Assembly (NCBI RefSeq): GCF_019613795.1
Contig: NZ_CP080429.1
Span: 2,344,501 to 2,408,500 of the forward strand
DNA length: 64,000 nt
From: Flavobacterium litorale
Lineage (GTDB): Bacteria; Bacteroidota; Bacteroidia; Flavobacteriales; Flavobacteriaceae
Reading direction: 5' to 3'
The translations under genes were made by a program, and so were the position numbers. The notes under the pieces were generated by a model. That model was not told the DNA's origin and ran no database searches. It saw only the letters and a list, made by a program, of their open reading frames with translations. Below are positions 44,491 to 54,414 of the stretch, piece after piece (the stretch's first letter is position 1; every line of letters starts with the position of its first letter).

Positions 44491-45345
44491 TTAGTTCAAA
44501 ATTTCAATACTAAAACCTTTTTGTATTGTGGCTTTTTCTGCTAACACTATACTACCCTCTTTTTCTATAAATTTACCATTACTGTTAACACTGTCGGCAT
44601 AACCTTGCCACGGCTCTATACATAAAAACGGATAGTTCGGTTTTGTCCAAATGCCCAAATGAGGAAAATCTGAAAATGCTACTTTTAAAAAAGGTTTGTT
44701 TTCTTCTAAAATAGTAATTGTTTCAGATTGTAACTGCTTAAATATTAACGCATCGTTTTTAAAAAGATTATAATTTAAAGGCAAGATACTATCTTTCAAA
44801 CTAATGGGTGTTTTAATACCCGATAATAACTCATTTTGGAGCTGTGTACTAACCAAATCTTCCTGTTTTTCAAACTGTAAACTATAATCCTTAAAATTAT
44901 TGGGTAGTGCAAAAGCAGGATGCCCACCTATAGAAAATGGCATTGTTGTAGCACCTTTATTGGAAACAATATAATCGATACAAAGCGTAGTAGCTGCTAG
45001 GGTGTACTTTATTTGTAACTCAAAATTAAACGGGTAATTTTCTTTAGTAGCTTCGTCAGCAGCAAGTACAAAGGTTATAGTATCATCATGCTGTTCTTTA
45101 ACAGAAAATACTTTATCGCGCGCAAAACCGTGCCGTGATAAAGTATATGTTTTACCATTATAGGTATAACTATTATTTTTAAGTACACCTACAATAGGAA
45201 AGAGTACAGGTGAGTGCTTACCCCAATACTGCGGATTGGCTTCCCAAATGTACTCTTTATTATTGTTATTTTTAAGTGAGGTTAGCTCGGCACCTTTTGT
45301 ATTAAATGTAGCAGTAAGGCAATTGCTTTTTATGGAATACGTCAT
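44491..45345 (-). CDS. Aldose 1-epimerase family protein
   Basis: A 284-residue galactose-mutarotase-like beta-sandwich protein: ATFNTKGAELTSLKNNNNKEYIW at the start (quoted in parts), PVLFPIVGVL, SRHGFARDKVF with the conserved His, FSIGGHPAFALP with the second His, and GIWTKPNYPFLCIEPWQGYAD with the Glu. It belongs to the LacX/YeaD-like branch, whose substrate is usually unknown hexose or hexose phosphate. It overlaps the SRPBCC gene stop by 1 bp, so the two are coupled. Confidence 0.88.
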   Translation of the reverse strand: MTYSIKSNCLTATFNTKGAELTSLKNNNNKEYIWEANPQYWGKHSPVLFPIVGVLKNNSYTYNGKTYTLSRHGFARDKVFSVKEQHDDTITFVLAADEATKENYPFNFELQIKYTLAATTLCIDYIVSNKGATTMPFSIGGHPAFALPNNFKDYSLQFEKQEDLVSTQLQNELLSGIKTPISLKDSILPLNYNLFKNDALIFKQLQSETITILEENKPFLKVAFSDFPHLGIWTKPNYPFLCIEPWQGYADSVNSNGKFIEKEGSIVLAEKATIQKGFSIEILN

Positions 45346-45782
45346 TAATGTACTGTATTGTCGTGCATTTCCGCAAGCTCTTTAATTTTTTGCGACGCTG
45401 TTTTACCAAACATAACACTTTCATCATAATATTTATTGCCTTCGGTAATTAAAGCAAAGTCACCTACCTGTATACCCAACCACGTGTGCCCATTTTCATC
45501 TGTAGATAAATTGTATGTATATCCAATATTGGTTTGTTGGTCTACCCATTCGGGTAATACTACATGGTAATATAGTTTTTTATTGGGTTCAAACTCTACA
45601 ATAGTCATGGTAGACGAACCTGGAAGGTTTATAACGGTGGCAGGTAGTACTTCAAAATCACCAAAATCTTCTGGCAAATTTTTCCATTGGCGAACATAAT
45701 GTGATTTTGTGAGTACTTCCCAAACTCTAATTACAGGTGCATCGATTCTTATGGAATTTTCTACGATAAGTGACTGTGACAT
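45345..45782 (-). CDS. SRPBCC (AHSA1/START-like) protein
   Basis: A 145-residue protein with the SRPBCC helix-grip fold: SIRIDAPVIRVWEVLTKS at the N-terminus, VEFEPNKKLYYHVVLPEW in the middle, and a long C-terminal helix (ASQKIKELAEMH). Members bind hydrophobic ligands or act like the Aha1 domain; the ligand here is unknown. The coupling to the epimerase gene has no obvious functional meaning. Confidence 0.85.
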   Translation of the reverse strand: MSQSLIVENSIRIDAPVIRVWEVLTKSHYVRQWKNLPEDFGDFEVLPATVINLPGSSTMTIVEFEPNKKLYYHVVLPEWVDQQTNIGYTYNLSTDENGHTWLGIQVGDFALITEGNKYYDESVMFGKTASQKIKELAEMHDNTVH

Positions 45783-45887
45783 GATTCTTTAGTTTTTTTA
45801 TTGATTTGGATATTGGATATAAAGCTACGAAGAGTGATTTTTTATAAATAGGTATTTAACGCTACTTTAATGGAATTTTTATGGTGG

Positions 45888-46070
45888 CTACGATTCGTCT
45901 TTGGTCCGTTTAACAAGACTTATTCCTGATATAAAGAATACGAGTCCTACTGCTCCGTATATTGCACCTTCTTTTATACTGGAGCCATTAGCAAAAACTA
46001 CAGCGGCATAAATTATTCCTCCTATACCTAATAGCGTTAACAGTGCTCCAAAAACTCTTTTTAAATTCAT
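45888..46070 (-). CDS. Small membrane protein, 60 aa
   Basis: From the ATG at 46070 the protein is 60 residues with two hydrophobic segments (FGALLTLLGIGGIIYAAVVFA and AIYGAVGLVFFISGISLV) and a basic/acidic tail. The longer reading to 46097 adds an unlikely N-terminus. It resembles many flavobacterial two-helix small proteins with no known role. It stands alone. Confidence 0.65.
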   Translation of the reverse strand: MNLKRVFGALLTLLGIGGIIYAAVVFANGSSIKEGAIYGAVGLVFFISGISLVKRTKDES

Positions 46071-46239
46071 AATGATTGTTTTAATGTTTGTACACAAATT
46101 TCTGTTTAATATGTTTATTTTACTGCATAGTTTTCAAAATTTTAACTTTAAATATAGTTTTAGACGACTATAATTGAAATAAATGCCTTGCAATTTAGAA
46201 ATACTGCTATAAAATTCATTACTATTAATTTTTTGCAAG

Positions 46240-46302
46240 TTTTAGATTACAAAAATTTATTTAATTAAAAGTTATTTAGTTATAAAGTACTTTAATCTAA
46301 AA
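46240..46302. repeat. 10-bp inverted repeat in the 46071-46364 gap
   Basis: TTTTAGATTA (46240-46249) and TAATCTAAAA (46293-46302) are perfect inverted copies 43 bp apart, between two divergent small-membrane-protein genes. The rest of this 294-bp gap shows nothing else I can name. Confidence 0.35.
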
Positions 46303-46364
46303 ATATAAATCTCGAAATTGCGTACTAATTGGAAATCATCATTACTAACTAATAGCTGCCAATT

Positions 46365-46607
46365 ATGAGGATAGTATATACTTTTTTAACTTTAATAGCA
46401 TTACTGGTTACTGGTTATTTAGTTACCAATAACTTTGAATTTAATAATACCGATTTTAGTAATTACCTTATAAATGTGGTATTAATAACATTACTATCTT
46501 GCTTAGTACTAGTGGGCGTTGTATATATAATTATAAAACGTAAAAAGAGTACTTATAGGGGAATAATGACTATTAAACAGTACTATCGTTATAAAAGTGT
46601 ACGTTAG
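46365..46607 (+). CDS. Small two-helix membrane protein, 80 aa
   Basis: An 80-residue protein with two membrane segments (IVYTFLTLIALLVTGYLVT and NVVLITLLSCLVLVGVVYIII) and a basic cytoplasmic tail (KRKKSTYRGIM). No family is recognised. It has an ordinary ATG at 46365 and a strong terminator directly after its stop, which supports a real transcript. Confidence 0.6.
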   Translation: MRIVYTFLTLIALLVTGYLVTNNFEFNNTDFSNYLINVVLITLLSCLVLVGVVYIIIKRKKSTYRGIMTIKQYYRYKSVR

Positions 46608-46620
46608 CACACTTGCAAAC

Positions 46621-46665
46621 AAATAAAAAAACGCATTAGTAATTACTAATGCGTTTTTTTTATTT
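46621..46665. terminator. Bidirectional terminator between the 80-aa gene and clpB
   Basis: AAAAACGCATTAGTAATT pairs with the following AATTACTAATGCGTTTTT in an almost perfect palindrome with A-runs before and T-runs after. It serves both converging genes. Confidence 0.88.
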
Positions 46666-46677
46666 ATGAGCCGTTTT

Positions 46678-49290
46678 TTAGCTATTCTGGTTAGTTATGT
46701 TTTCCTGATTTCTAAAAACCAATTGCCCATCAAAACTATCTAAAAGTATAATACTATCGGTAGTTATTTTACCTGAAAGAATTTGTTTGGATAATTCGTT
46801 CATTACTTGTTTCTGTATAACACGCTTTACGGGGCGTGCACCAAAATCGGGGTCATAACCTTTTTCAGCAAGGTAGGTTATGGCTTCGGGTGTAGCATCT
46901 AGCGTAATGTTTTGCTGTGCTAGCAACTTGGTAACACCTTTTAACTGTAAGCCGACTATTTCTTTAATATTATCGGCACTAAGTGGTGTAAACATTACAA
47001 TATCATCAATACGATTAATAAATTCAGGGCGCACTGTTTGTTTTAGCAATCCGAGTACTTCTACTTTTGCAGCCTCAATAGCTGATTCTGTATTACCATT
47101 ACTATTTTCAAACTTTTCCTGTATAATACTGCTTCCCATATTGGATGTCATTATTATAATCGTATTCTTAAAATCAGCCAATCGCCCTTTGTTATCTGTT
47201 AACCTACCTTCGTCCAGTACTTGTAATAGTATATTAAAAGTATCGGGATGTGCCTTCTCAATTTCATCTAATAGTACTACCGAATAAGGTTTACGCCTTA
47301 CGGCTTCGGTAAGCTGCCCACCTTCATCATACCCTACATATCCAGGAGGCGCACCAACCAATCGGCTAACGCTATGGCGTTCTTGGTACTCACTCATATC
47401 AATACGTGTCATGGCATTTTCATCATCAAACAGGTAGGATGCCAATGCTTTAGCAAGTTCTGTTTTACCTACGCCTGTAGTACCCAAGAACAGGAATGAA
47501 CCTATAGGCTTATTTTGGTCTTGCAAACCCGCACGGCTTCGCCTTACGGCATCACTCACGGCTTCTATGGCCTCCTCTTGCCCTACTACACGCTTGTGCA
47601 ATTCATCTTCTAACTGTAACAGTTTTTCGCGTTCGCTTTGCAGCATTTTAGTTACGGGTATTCCCGTCCATTTGGCTACAACCTCAGCAATATCTTCGGC
47701 AGTTACCTCCTCTTTTATAAGGCTTTGCCCTGTTTGGTTTTCCTGCAATTGCTGTTGCATGGCATCCAGCTTTTCTTGCGCTTCTTTTATCTTACCATAA
47801 CGCAGTTCGGCTACTTTTCCATAATTGCCTTCGCGCTCTGCTTTTTCAGCTTCTGCTTTATACTGTTCAATATCGGTTTTTAAAGCCTGTATATTATCAA
47901 CAATGTCTTTTTCGCTTTTCCATCGGGCATATATCTCGTTGCGTTCTTCTTTTAAATTGGCTAGCTCTAATCCTAACGATTTGAGTTTTACCTCATCTTT
48001 TTCACGCTTAATAGCTTCTATTTCAATTTCAAGCTGCATTATCTTTCTGTCGAGTACATCCAACTCTTCTGGTTTGGAGTTAATTTCCATTCTGATTTTA
48101 GAAGCTGCCTCATCCATTAAATCAATAGCCTTGTCAGGTAAAAAACGTGTGGTAATGTAGCGTTGCGATAGGGCTACCGAAGCTATAATGGCATCGTCCT
48201 TAATACGCACTTGGTGGTGTGTTTCGTATTTTTCTTTTATACCTCTAAGTATCGATACGGCACTTTCGGTATCAGGCTCATCTACCATTACTTTTTGGAA
48301 ACGTCTTTCAAGAGCTTTGTCTTTCTCAAAATATTTCTGGTACTCATCTAAGGTTGTTGCCCCTATTGCGCGGAGTTCGCCGCGCGCCAATGCTGGTTTT
48401 AGTATGTTGGCGGCATCCATGGCACCATCGCCACCACCTGCACCTACAAGTGTGTGTATCTCGTCTATAAACAGTACAATATCGCCATCGGCAGAAGTTA
48501 CTTCTTTTACTACCGATTTTAGTCGCTCCTCAAACTCTCCTTTATATTTTGCACCTGCTATAAGCGCCCCCATATCTAAGGAATAAACTATCTTATCTTT
48601 AAGATTTTCGGGCACATCTCCCTGAATAATACGGTGGGCTAATCCCTCAGCTATGGCGGTTTTACCTACACCGGGTTCCCCTACTAACATGGGGTTGTTT
48701 TTAGTTCGGCGAGAAAGAATTTGCAATACTCTACGAATTTCTTCGTCACGCCCAATAACAGGGTCTAACTTTCCGTCGTTTGCTAACTGATTGAGGTTTT
48801 TGGCATATTTGTTTAAGGAATTATACGTTTCCTCAGCACTAGCCGATGTTACTTTTTCGCCCTTACGCAATTCTTCAATAGCTGCTTTTAACTCTTTTTC
48901 ATTTACGCCTTGGTCTTTTAGTATTTGTGCTAATTTACTTTTACTATTAAAAATAGCTAACAGCAAATGCTCGGTAGTTACAAACTCATCGCCCATTTTG
49001 CGGGCAATGTTGGATGCCTCGTTAAGTGCATTGCCAGCATCACGCGATAGTCCCATTTCTGCGCCTTCTACTTTTGCAAAACTTTGTAGGGTGCTATCTA
49101 AAACTTGCTGAAAGAGATTTACGTTTACGTTGAGTTTTTTTAATATAAACGGCGTAACGTTTTCATCTACTTCCAGTAGTGCTTTTACAATATGCTCGTT
49201 TTCTATTTGCTGATGCCCATAACCTTGCGCTATTTGTTGTGCGCGTTGTATGGCTTCTTGTGATTTTATAGTAAAATTAGAAAAATTCAT
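46678..49290 (-). CDS. clpB: ATP-dependent disaggregase ClpB
   Basis: The 870-residue protein has the full ClpB order: a double Clp-N domain (1-145), AAA1 with Walker A GEPGVGKT and [13 protein letters not shown], the coiled-coil middle domain (about 400-530), AAA2 with GTTGVGKT and [12 protein letters not shown], and the C-terminal D2-small domain. It works with DnaK to rescue aggregated proteins. The promoter region shared with ytxJ contains two inverted copies of TGACTTTTTGNC. Confidence 0.97.
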   Translation of the reverse strand: MNFSNFTIKSQEAIQRAQQIAQGYGHQQIENEHIVKALLEVDENVTPFILKKLNVNVNLFQQVLDSTLQSFAKVEGAEMGLSRDAGNALNEASNIARKMGDEFVTTEHLLLAIFNSKSKLAQILKDQGVNEKELKAAIEELRKGEKVTSASAEETYNSLNKYAKNLNQLANDGKLDPVIGRDEEIRRVLQILSRRTKNNPMLVGEPGVGKTAIAEGLAHRIIQGDVPENLKDKIVYSLDMGALIAGAKYKGEFEERLKSVVKEVTSADGDIVLFIDEIHTLVGAGGGDGAMDAANILKPALARGELRAIGATTLDEYQKYFEKDKALERRFQKVMVDEPDTESAVSILRGIKEKYETHHQVRIKDDAIIASVALSQRYITTRFLPDKAIDLMDEAASKIRMEINSKPEELDVLDRKIMQLEIEIEAIKREKDEVKLKSLGLELANLKEERNEIYARWKSEKDIVDNIQALKTDIEQYKAEAEKAEREGNYGKVAELRYGKIKEAQEKLDAMQQQLQENQTGQSLIKEEVTAEDIAEVVAKWTGIPVTKMLQSEREKLLQLEDELHKRVVGQEEAIEAVSDAVRRSRAGLQDQNKPIGSFLFLGTTGVGKTELAKALASYLFDDENAMTRIDMSEYQERHSVSRLVGAPPGYVGYDEGGQLTEAVRRKPYSVVLLDEIEKAHPDTFNILLQVLDEGRLTDNKGRLADFKNTIIIMTSNMGSSIIQEKFENSNGNTESAIEAAKVEVLGLLKQTVRPEFINRIDDIVMFTPLSADNIKEIVGLQLKGVTKLLAQQNITLDATPEAITYLAEKGYDPDFGARPVKRVIQKQVMNELSKQILSGKITTDSIILLDSFDGQLVFRNQENITNQNS

Positions 49291-49348
49291 AGGTTTATTT
49301 TTTAAATTTGATTACTATTGTTCAATAGCTATTCCAATACTTAAAATC

Positions 49349-49403
49349 TGACTTTTTGGCTTGTAAGACTCATAGCTAGAGCCTTTTAAGTGTCAAAAAG
49401 TCA
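49349..49403. promoter_or_regulatory. Paired inverted TGACTTTTTG elements between clpB and ytxJ
   Basis: TGACTTTTTG at 49349-49358 and its exact inverse CAAAAAGTCA at 49394-49403 are separated by 35 bp. With flanks the shared core is TGACTTTTTGNC. They lie between the divergent start codons of clpB (49290) and ytxJ (49419), where operators or stress-promoter elements would be. Confidence 0.45.
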
Positions 49404-49418
49404 CAATACACCCGCATT

Positions 49419-49814
49419 ATGAGTTTTTTCAGTAATATATTCGGTAATAATGACAGTGATAAGACTTCTTCTTCACGCATAAAATGGTACGAATTAACCA
49501 ACGTACAACAGCTTGATACTATTGTAGCGGAATCTGAAACAATGCCCGTATTGGTATTTAAACATAGTACTAGGTGCAGTATAAGCCGTATGGCGTTAAA
49601 GGGTTTTGAGCGTGAATACGCCATTAATGAAGATGATGCAAAAGCTTATTTTTTGGATTTGCTGGCACACCGAGATGTTAGTAATGCTATAGCCCAAAGG
49701 TTTGGTATTATGCACCAGTCGCCACAAATTTTATTGATAAAAAACGGAAAGGTAGTATTGCACCGTTCGCATAGTGATATTAATGCTGCTGTGGTAAAAG
49801 AAAAAACCATCTAA
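49419..49814 (+). CDS. ytxJ: YtxJ-like bacillithiol-system thioredoxin-fold protein
   Basis: A 131-residue protein with one thioredoxin-like domain. The active-site region is FKHSTRCSISRMAL, with a single cysteine (Cys53) in place of CxxC, as in YtxJ/DUF2847. A cis-Pro region HQSPQILLI follows. YtxJ is linked to bacillithiol redox chemistry as a monothiol bacilliredoxin-like protein, which implies a bacillithiol-making cell. It is divergent from clpB. The terminator starts inside its last codons. Confidence 0.85.
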   Translation: MSFFSNIFGNNDSDKTSSSRIKWYELTNVQQLDTIVAESETMPVLVFKHSTRCSISRMALKGFEREYAINEDDAKAYFLDLLAHRDVSNAIAQRFGIMHQSPQILLIKNGKVVLHRSHSDINAAVVKEKTI

Positions 49815-49830
49815 AATTAGATGGTTTTTT
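49801..49830. terminator. Bidirectional terminator after ytxJ
   Basis: AAAAAACCATCTA and TAGATGGTTTTTT pair around an AAAT loop. The left arm overlaps the last ytxJ codons and the stop. It also serves the converging gene that ends at 49842. Confidence 0.85.
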
Positions 49831-49841
49831 CGGTATTTTTA

Positions 49842-52800
49842 TTATTTAAATCCTACTATCGATTCTTCTGCTGCAATAGCTTCTTCTACATATTTTTTAT
49901 ATTCAGCATATTCTTCTGTTGTAATGGTATCCCAAGGCAATTGTACCTTTCGGGTTACTTTTAATGTGGTAGGATTAACCAGCTCATATTTTATGCTGTA
50001 CTGATGTTTTTTAAACGAGAGTGTTTTATTTTCTGGAATTTCTGTAAACTTTTTGCCCTCTTCAATAGTTAATATTACTTCTGTATCGTATTCGTTGGCA
50101 TCTTCATAGCGTGTGTACAGGATATCGAAGTTTCGCTTTTCTTTTGCAATAACATCTCTTGTATATACTTTATCGAGGTAAGGAATTTCCATTATTTTTA
50201 GGCTTCCTACTGATTGTAACTTTTCGGTTACCGAAAACTGTATTTCAAAGTTCATTTCATCTTTAAACTTATCATTTTTACCAATAAGTTTGGCATCTTG
50301 TAACAATACTACCTTATTAAGTTTACTATTAATACTCTCTTCAAACTCTTTGTTTCTTACATCTGCTGTAGTAGCTTCAGAAAATAACTCGTTGTAATAG
50401 GAGTTGGCTAATCCTTTAACTTGGTGCCTAGAAGTATAGTACTTAACATCATCCGCTACTTTTATGGTAGTTGTTGTTGTTTTTATATTCTGACGTTTGT
50501 TGTTGGCTGGTACGTTAATAACCTTACTTTTTTCGTTTTCTTTTTTATCAAAAGATACTACCAATGCTTTTGCATTATACAGGCTCATGGGCATTGTTTT
50601 AAAAGGCAGGTACTTATCTGTTAGCTCTATAAAATAATCTTTATCCTCAAAGTTTACTTTTACTATACAGTGGTTAAAGTTTATTGCGGGGAGTTTAAGC
50701 CCTTCTGTACCATTATCGGATGTTAGCACTAAAACCAAGTTTGCTTTTAACCCTGCCTTTTGTGCCATTGCTACAAATAAGGTAGAAACATCTTTACAAT
50801 CGCCTAGCTTGGTGCTAATGGTTTTAGATGGTTTTTGAGGCACATAACCGCTTTGTCTAAAATCTAAAGAGCTATAGGTTATATTATTTTCTATATACTC
50901 ATATATTTTATAAGCAATTTCTTCTTCTGTTAGGTTTGTTACGCCTTTGGGAAAAATTTCGTCGTACGTTTCGAGTGCAATACGATCCATGTCTAAATTT
51001 TTCTTTACTAAATCGGCATACCAATTAGAAATATCAGACCATGACTTTATACTGCTAATACGTATTTGCATTGCTATATCATTATACTCTGGTGAGAAAC
51101 TCTCGTAGAGTGGCATAGTTGGTATGTTTTTCTTTTCCCAAGTAATACAATTGCGCCCGTTTATTTTTTGGGTTGTATTAGGTACTTCACCATTCATAAC
51201 ATCGTATGCAAATGTTACATTTTCAGGGTATATTATACTAAATAATGCTTGATGAACTGGGTATGCCCCGTTAAAAGTATAGGTTTCTGTAAAATCTTTA
51301 TAAAAACGACCATATCCGTTAACGGCATTCTCATATTCTATATACACTACATCGTTAACAGCCAAATTTGTAAACACAATAGTATTATAATTTTTTTCGC
51401 CAGGTACTATATTTCCATCAGGTTTAACTATTTCGGCTTTAATTATGTTAAGACTATTTCCTCGTGCTAAGTTAAATTCCTTCAACTCCTCTATACCGTT
51501 TTCTGCAGTAACTTGGTATACTAGCACAGACTTTGTTTCTCTACTTCCCTCGGGCAGCACATTAACAATATATTGATCTAGTAATATACTCACACCATAA
51601 TTACTATTCATTTCAGAACCTCTACGTTCTTTTATAAGGTCGTAAATATTTTTAGTAACTACTTGGTCAATCTCGTCGGGTACTTTCGTAATATCATAAA
51701 GTCGCTTACGTAAGGTGGAATTGGACGAATAATGGGTTAACGATTTTTTAAAGTACTCTTCTGCTTTTTTGGTATCTTTTAAGGCATTGTATGCCATACC
51801 CATTTTCTCCATCAAATCAAATGAGTACGGAAAATTGGCAAGTCCAATCTCAGCATTTTTTATAGCAAATTCATAATCGTTTTCTTGATTTGCGAGGGCT
51901 ATCATTTCTTCATAAAAACTATTTAAATATGAATAGTGCTTAATACGACTTTTAACCATTGCCTTAACATCTTCTTTTCGTCCTACAGATTGATAGTAGT
52001 TAATAAGTGCATTTTGTGCAGTAATATCTTCTCTTTTACTTACTATATCTTCATAAATACTAATTGTTTTTTCTTTGTCTTTTTTAAGTGAAGAATATAA
52101 GCTAGCAAAATTGTAAACTAAATTTTCATTATCATAGGAACCATCTAGTATTTCCTCTGCCTGTTTTATGGCATTATCTATATCGGCATTACGTGTTGTT
52201 ATCATAAAGTCGTATAGTTGTCCAAATATTTCAGAGTTTAGTTTTTTAGCTTTATCTCTATATTTTTCAAGTTCAGAAATATTAGCTTTTCTAGTCCAAT
52301 TACCGTCCTGAATTTTAGTGGCAATACTATAATAGTAATCTTCATCTTTTAATAAAAGTGTTTCGTTTAATTCCTCTACCTTCTGACTATCATCTACTAA
52401 TGTATAGTAGCTTACTAACTCGACTTTTAATAGCGAACTATTAGGGTATTTTTCAGTAAGTTTTTGTATAACCTTGTATGCTTTTTCATATTTATGATTG
52501 TATATATAGGCATTATATAACAATAAGGTGTAAAAAACACTATCGGGTTGTTTAGCCAATTTAGTAACAAGATAATCTTCAAAAAAAGGATTAATTTCAT
52601 TTGCATTAAGTGCTTCCAGAGTTGCTTTATTATATGGCTTATACGTATCGTAATACTTTAAGGCTGGAATAGTGTTTTGGTTAACATCTTTTATGGCAGC
52701 ATAAAAATAATCGTTGTTACCATCGGTAGCCGATTTTATGAGTAGCCTATTTGTTCCTTTTAATAAATTAAACTTTACATGAAAAGCATTTAAATCTGTA

Positions 52801-53591
52801 GTAACAGCTTTATCGTTAGTATAAATTTCTATATCATTAACAAAAACTTTAATGGGACCGCTAGTTCCTAAATTCAGTACAACTTCTCTTGTTTTATCGG
52901 ACTCTATAAACGACTGTGCGTAAATAATCCCATTACCATACTCAGCTTCATTGTAATAAAAATGATATCCTTCGTTTTGCGGAATAGCAGGCACATACCA
53001 ATTTACAATACCATTGCTATTAGCGTTAAACATTTTATCATTTTTTGCATAGTGCTCTGGTTCGTAATCAATATCAAGACCACTACCATTCATATTCTCA
53101 AACACACCACAAAATTGCCATTTTGTTATCGCGTCCAGTTTATTAATACTTTCTTTATATGCATCGAAATCAAGACGTCTTCTATCATAAATCGCTTTAT
53201 TGTAAATTACTATAGGATACGACTTGTATTTATCTACTCCTGCAACAAAGTCAAGTTTTTTGTACGATAAACTCGTAAAACCATCACTATTAGGGCTTCC
53301 CAAAGCATATTCTTCATACCATAAAGGGTAAAGGTAATTTTCACTCTCCTCAATCTTGGTCATTTTTTTCAAAAATGTTTCATCAAAATAAATGGTACCC
53401 ATTTCTTTATCTATTAATGCATCCAATACCAATAGCTCTATACTATCGTCTTTCTGCTTCTTAAAGGTTGTATCAAAAGCTTGTCTTGCCCCTTGTCTAT
53501 CATTTTTAAGTAATAAGTCCCATACCTTATTGGTATCCTGAGCATTTACTATACCTGATATAAGGAACAGTAACAGTACAATTTTTTTCAT
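49842..53591 (-). CDS. Large exported TPR / DUF3857 / transglutaminase-like protein
   Basis: A 1249-residue protein with a signal peptide (KIVLLLFLISGIVNAQ). A long N-terminal region includes a lectin-like beta segment (about 150-310) and TPR repeats (about 340-640). A DUF3857 domain (about 660-850) and a transglutaminase-like domain with the full triad follow: Cys932 in KLGDCKDVSTLF, His974 in FNHCIVKV and Asp near 989. The C-terminal domain is beta-rich. Similar exported proteins are common in Bacteroidota; the substrate is unknown. It starts 14 bp after pcm, so it is probably co-transcribed. Confidence 0.85.
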   Translation of the reverse strand: MKKIVLLLFLISGIVNAQDTNKVWDLLLKNDRQGARQAFDTTFKKQKDDSIELLVLDALIDKEMGTIYFDETFLKKMTKIEESENYLYPLWYEEYALGSPNSDGFTSLSYKKLDFVAGVDKYKSYPIVIYNKAIYDRRRLDFDAYKESINKLDAITKWQFCGVFENMNGSGLDIDYEPEHYAKNDKMFNANSNGIVNWYVPAIPQNEGYHFYYNEAEYGNGIIYAQSFIESDKTREVVLNLGTSGPIKVFVNDIEIYTNDKAVTTDLNAFHVKFNLLKGTNRLLIKSATDGNNDYFYAAIKDVNQNTIPALKYYDTYKPYNKATLEALNANEINPFFEDYLVTKLAKQPDSVFYTLLLYNAYIYNHKYEKAYKVIQKLTEKYPNSSLLKVELVSYYTLVDDSQKVEELNETLLLKDEDYYYSIATKIQDGNWTRKANISELEKYRDKAKKLNSEIFGQLYDFMITTRNADIDNAIKQAEEILDGSYDNENLVYNFASLYSSLKKDKEKTISIYEDIVSKREDITAQNALINYYQSVGRKEDVKAMVKSRIKHYSYLNSFYEEMIALANQENDYEFAIKNAEIGLANFPYSFDLMEKMGMAYNALKDTKKAEEYFKKSLTHYSSNSTLRKRLYDITKVPDEIDQVVTKNIYDLIKERRGSEMNSNYGVSILLDQYIVNVLPEGSRETKSVLVYQVTAENGIEELKEFNLARGNSLNIIKAEIVKPDGNIVPGEKNYNTIVFTNLAVNDVVYIEYENAVNGYGRFYKDFTETYTFNGAYPVHQALFSIIYPENVTFAYDVMNGEVPNTTQKINGRNCITWEKKNIPTMPLYESFSPEYNDIAMQIRISSIKSWSDISNWYADLVKKNLDMDRIALETYDEIFPKGVTNLTEEEIAYKIYEYIENNITYSSLDFRQSGYVPQKPSKTISTKLGDCKDVSTLFVAMAQKAGLKANLVLVLTSDNGTEGLKLPAINFNHCIVKVNFEDKDYFIELTDKYLPFKTMPMSLYNAKALVVSFDKKENEKSKVINVPANNKRQNIKTTTTTIKVADDVKYYTSRHQVKGLANSYYNELFSEATTADVRNKEFEESINSKLNKVVLLQDAKLIGKNDKFKDEMNFEIQFSVTEKLQSVGSLKIMEIPYLDKVYTRDVIAKEKRNFDILYTRYEDANEYDTEVILTIEEGKKFTEIPENKTLSFKKHQYSIKYELVNPTTLKVTRKVQLPWDTITTEEYAEYKKYVEEAIAAEESIVGFK

Positions 53592-53605
53592 TATTCGTGT
53601 TTTAT

Positions 53606-54247
53606 TTAATTTTTATTTTCTAAAAGTGGTACAAAACGAAACTCGCCAAACTCGTGCTTTTCAAACTGCGTTTCGTTTTTACGGACTAACATTGTCATAA
53701 TCTGAGGGTCATCGCCCACAGGTATTACCAACCTGCCTCCTATTTTTAATTGTGCCATTAATGGCTGTGGTATTGTTGGTGCACCTGCTGTAACTATAAT
53801 ACTATCAAAAGGGGCGTAATTGGGTAAACCTTTATAACCATCGCCAAACGAAAGGTGTTTGGGGCGTATACCCAATTTTGGTAGTAGTAACGATGTGGTT
53901 TTAAAAAGCTCATTCTGGCGCTCTATACTGTATACTTTAGCACCCATCATGTAAAGTACGGCAGTTTGGTAACCAGACCCTGTACCAATTTCAAGCACTT
54001 TGTGGTCGCGCTCTACCTGTAATAACTGTGACTGAAATGCTACCGTGTAAGGCTGCGATATGGTTTGCCCTGCTCCTATGGGGAACGCCTTATCTTGGTA
54101 GGCATAATCGGCAAAGCTAGAGTCCAAAAACAAATGTCTTGGTATTTTACTTATAGCATTAAGCACGTTTTTATCGGTAATGCCCTTTTGCTCTAAAACA
54201 CTAACAAGCTGATTTCTAAGCCCCTGATGCTTTGATGTATCTTTCAA
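53606..54247 (-). CDS. pcm: Protein-L-isoaspartate O-methyltransferase
   Basis: A 213-residue SAM-dependent repair enzyme. Motifs: PRHLFLDSSFADYAYQDKAFPI, GQTISQPYTVAFQ and the SAM site VLEIGTGSGYQTAVLYMMGA. It methylates isoaspartyl residues in damaged proteins. The start is a TTG at 54247: an in-frame stop lies four codons upstream, no ATG is near, and KDTSKHQGLRNQLV fits the family N-terminus. It leads the transcript into the large transglutaminase-like gene. Confidence 0.94.
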   Translation of the reverse strand: MKDTSKHQGLRNQLVSVLEQKGITDKNVLNAISKIPRHLFLDSSFADYAYQDKAFPIGAGQTISQPYTVAFQSQLLQVERDHKVLEIGTGSGYQTAVLYMMGAKVYSIERQNELFKTTSLLLPKLGIRPKHLSFGDGYKGLPNYAPFDSIIVTAGAPTIPQPLMAQLKIGGRLVIPVGDDPQIMTMLVRKNETQFEKHEFGEFRFVPLLENKN

Positions 54248-54389
54248 CGTACAGAATTATTTTTTTGGTAAAAATAACAAACTAAATCAAATACCAAGTA
54301 GTAAAAATCACATTCAAATGGTTTTGTAAACCTGTTAGTACAAGCAGTATTTTTAGAAGTACTTTTTATGTTTTCAGGTTAAATAATCT

Positions 54390-54397
54390 TATTTTTG
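54390..54397 (+). promoter_or_regulatory. -7 box TATTTTTG upstream of the Gfo/Idh gene
   Basis: A full TAnnTTTG match 17 bp before the ATG at 54415, in the 167-bp gap after divergent pcm. Confidence 0.5.
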
Positions 54398-54414
54398 TTA
54401 AAAATATATTTCTT

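Noticed and set aside
47825..48586. Long frames opposite clpB
   Set aside because: They lie antisense to a fully conserved chaperone gene and are rich in Ser, Leu and Cys, typical of mirror frames.
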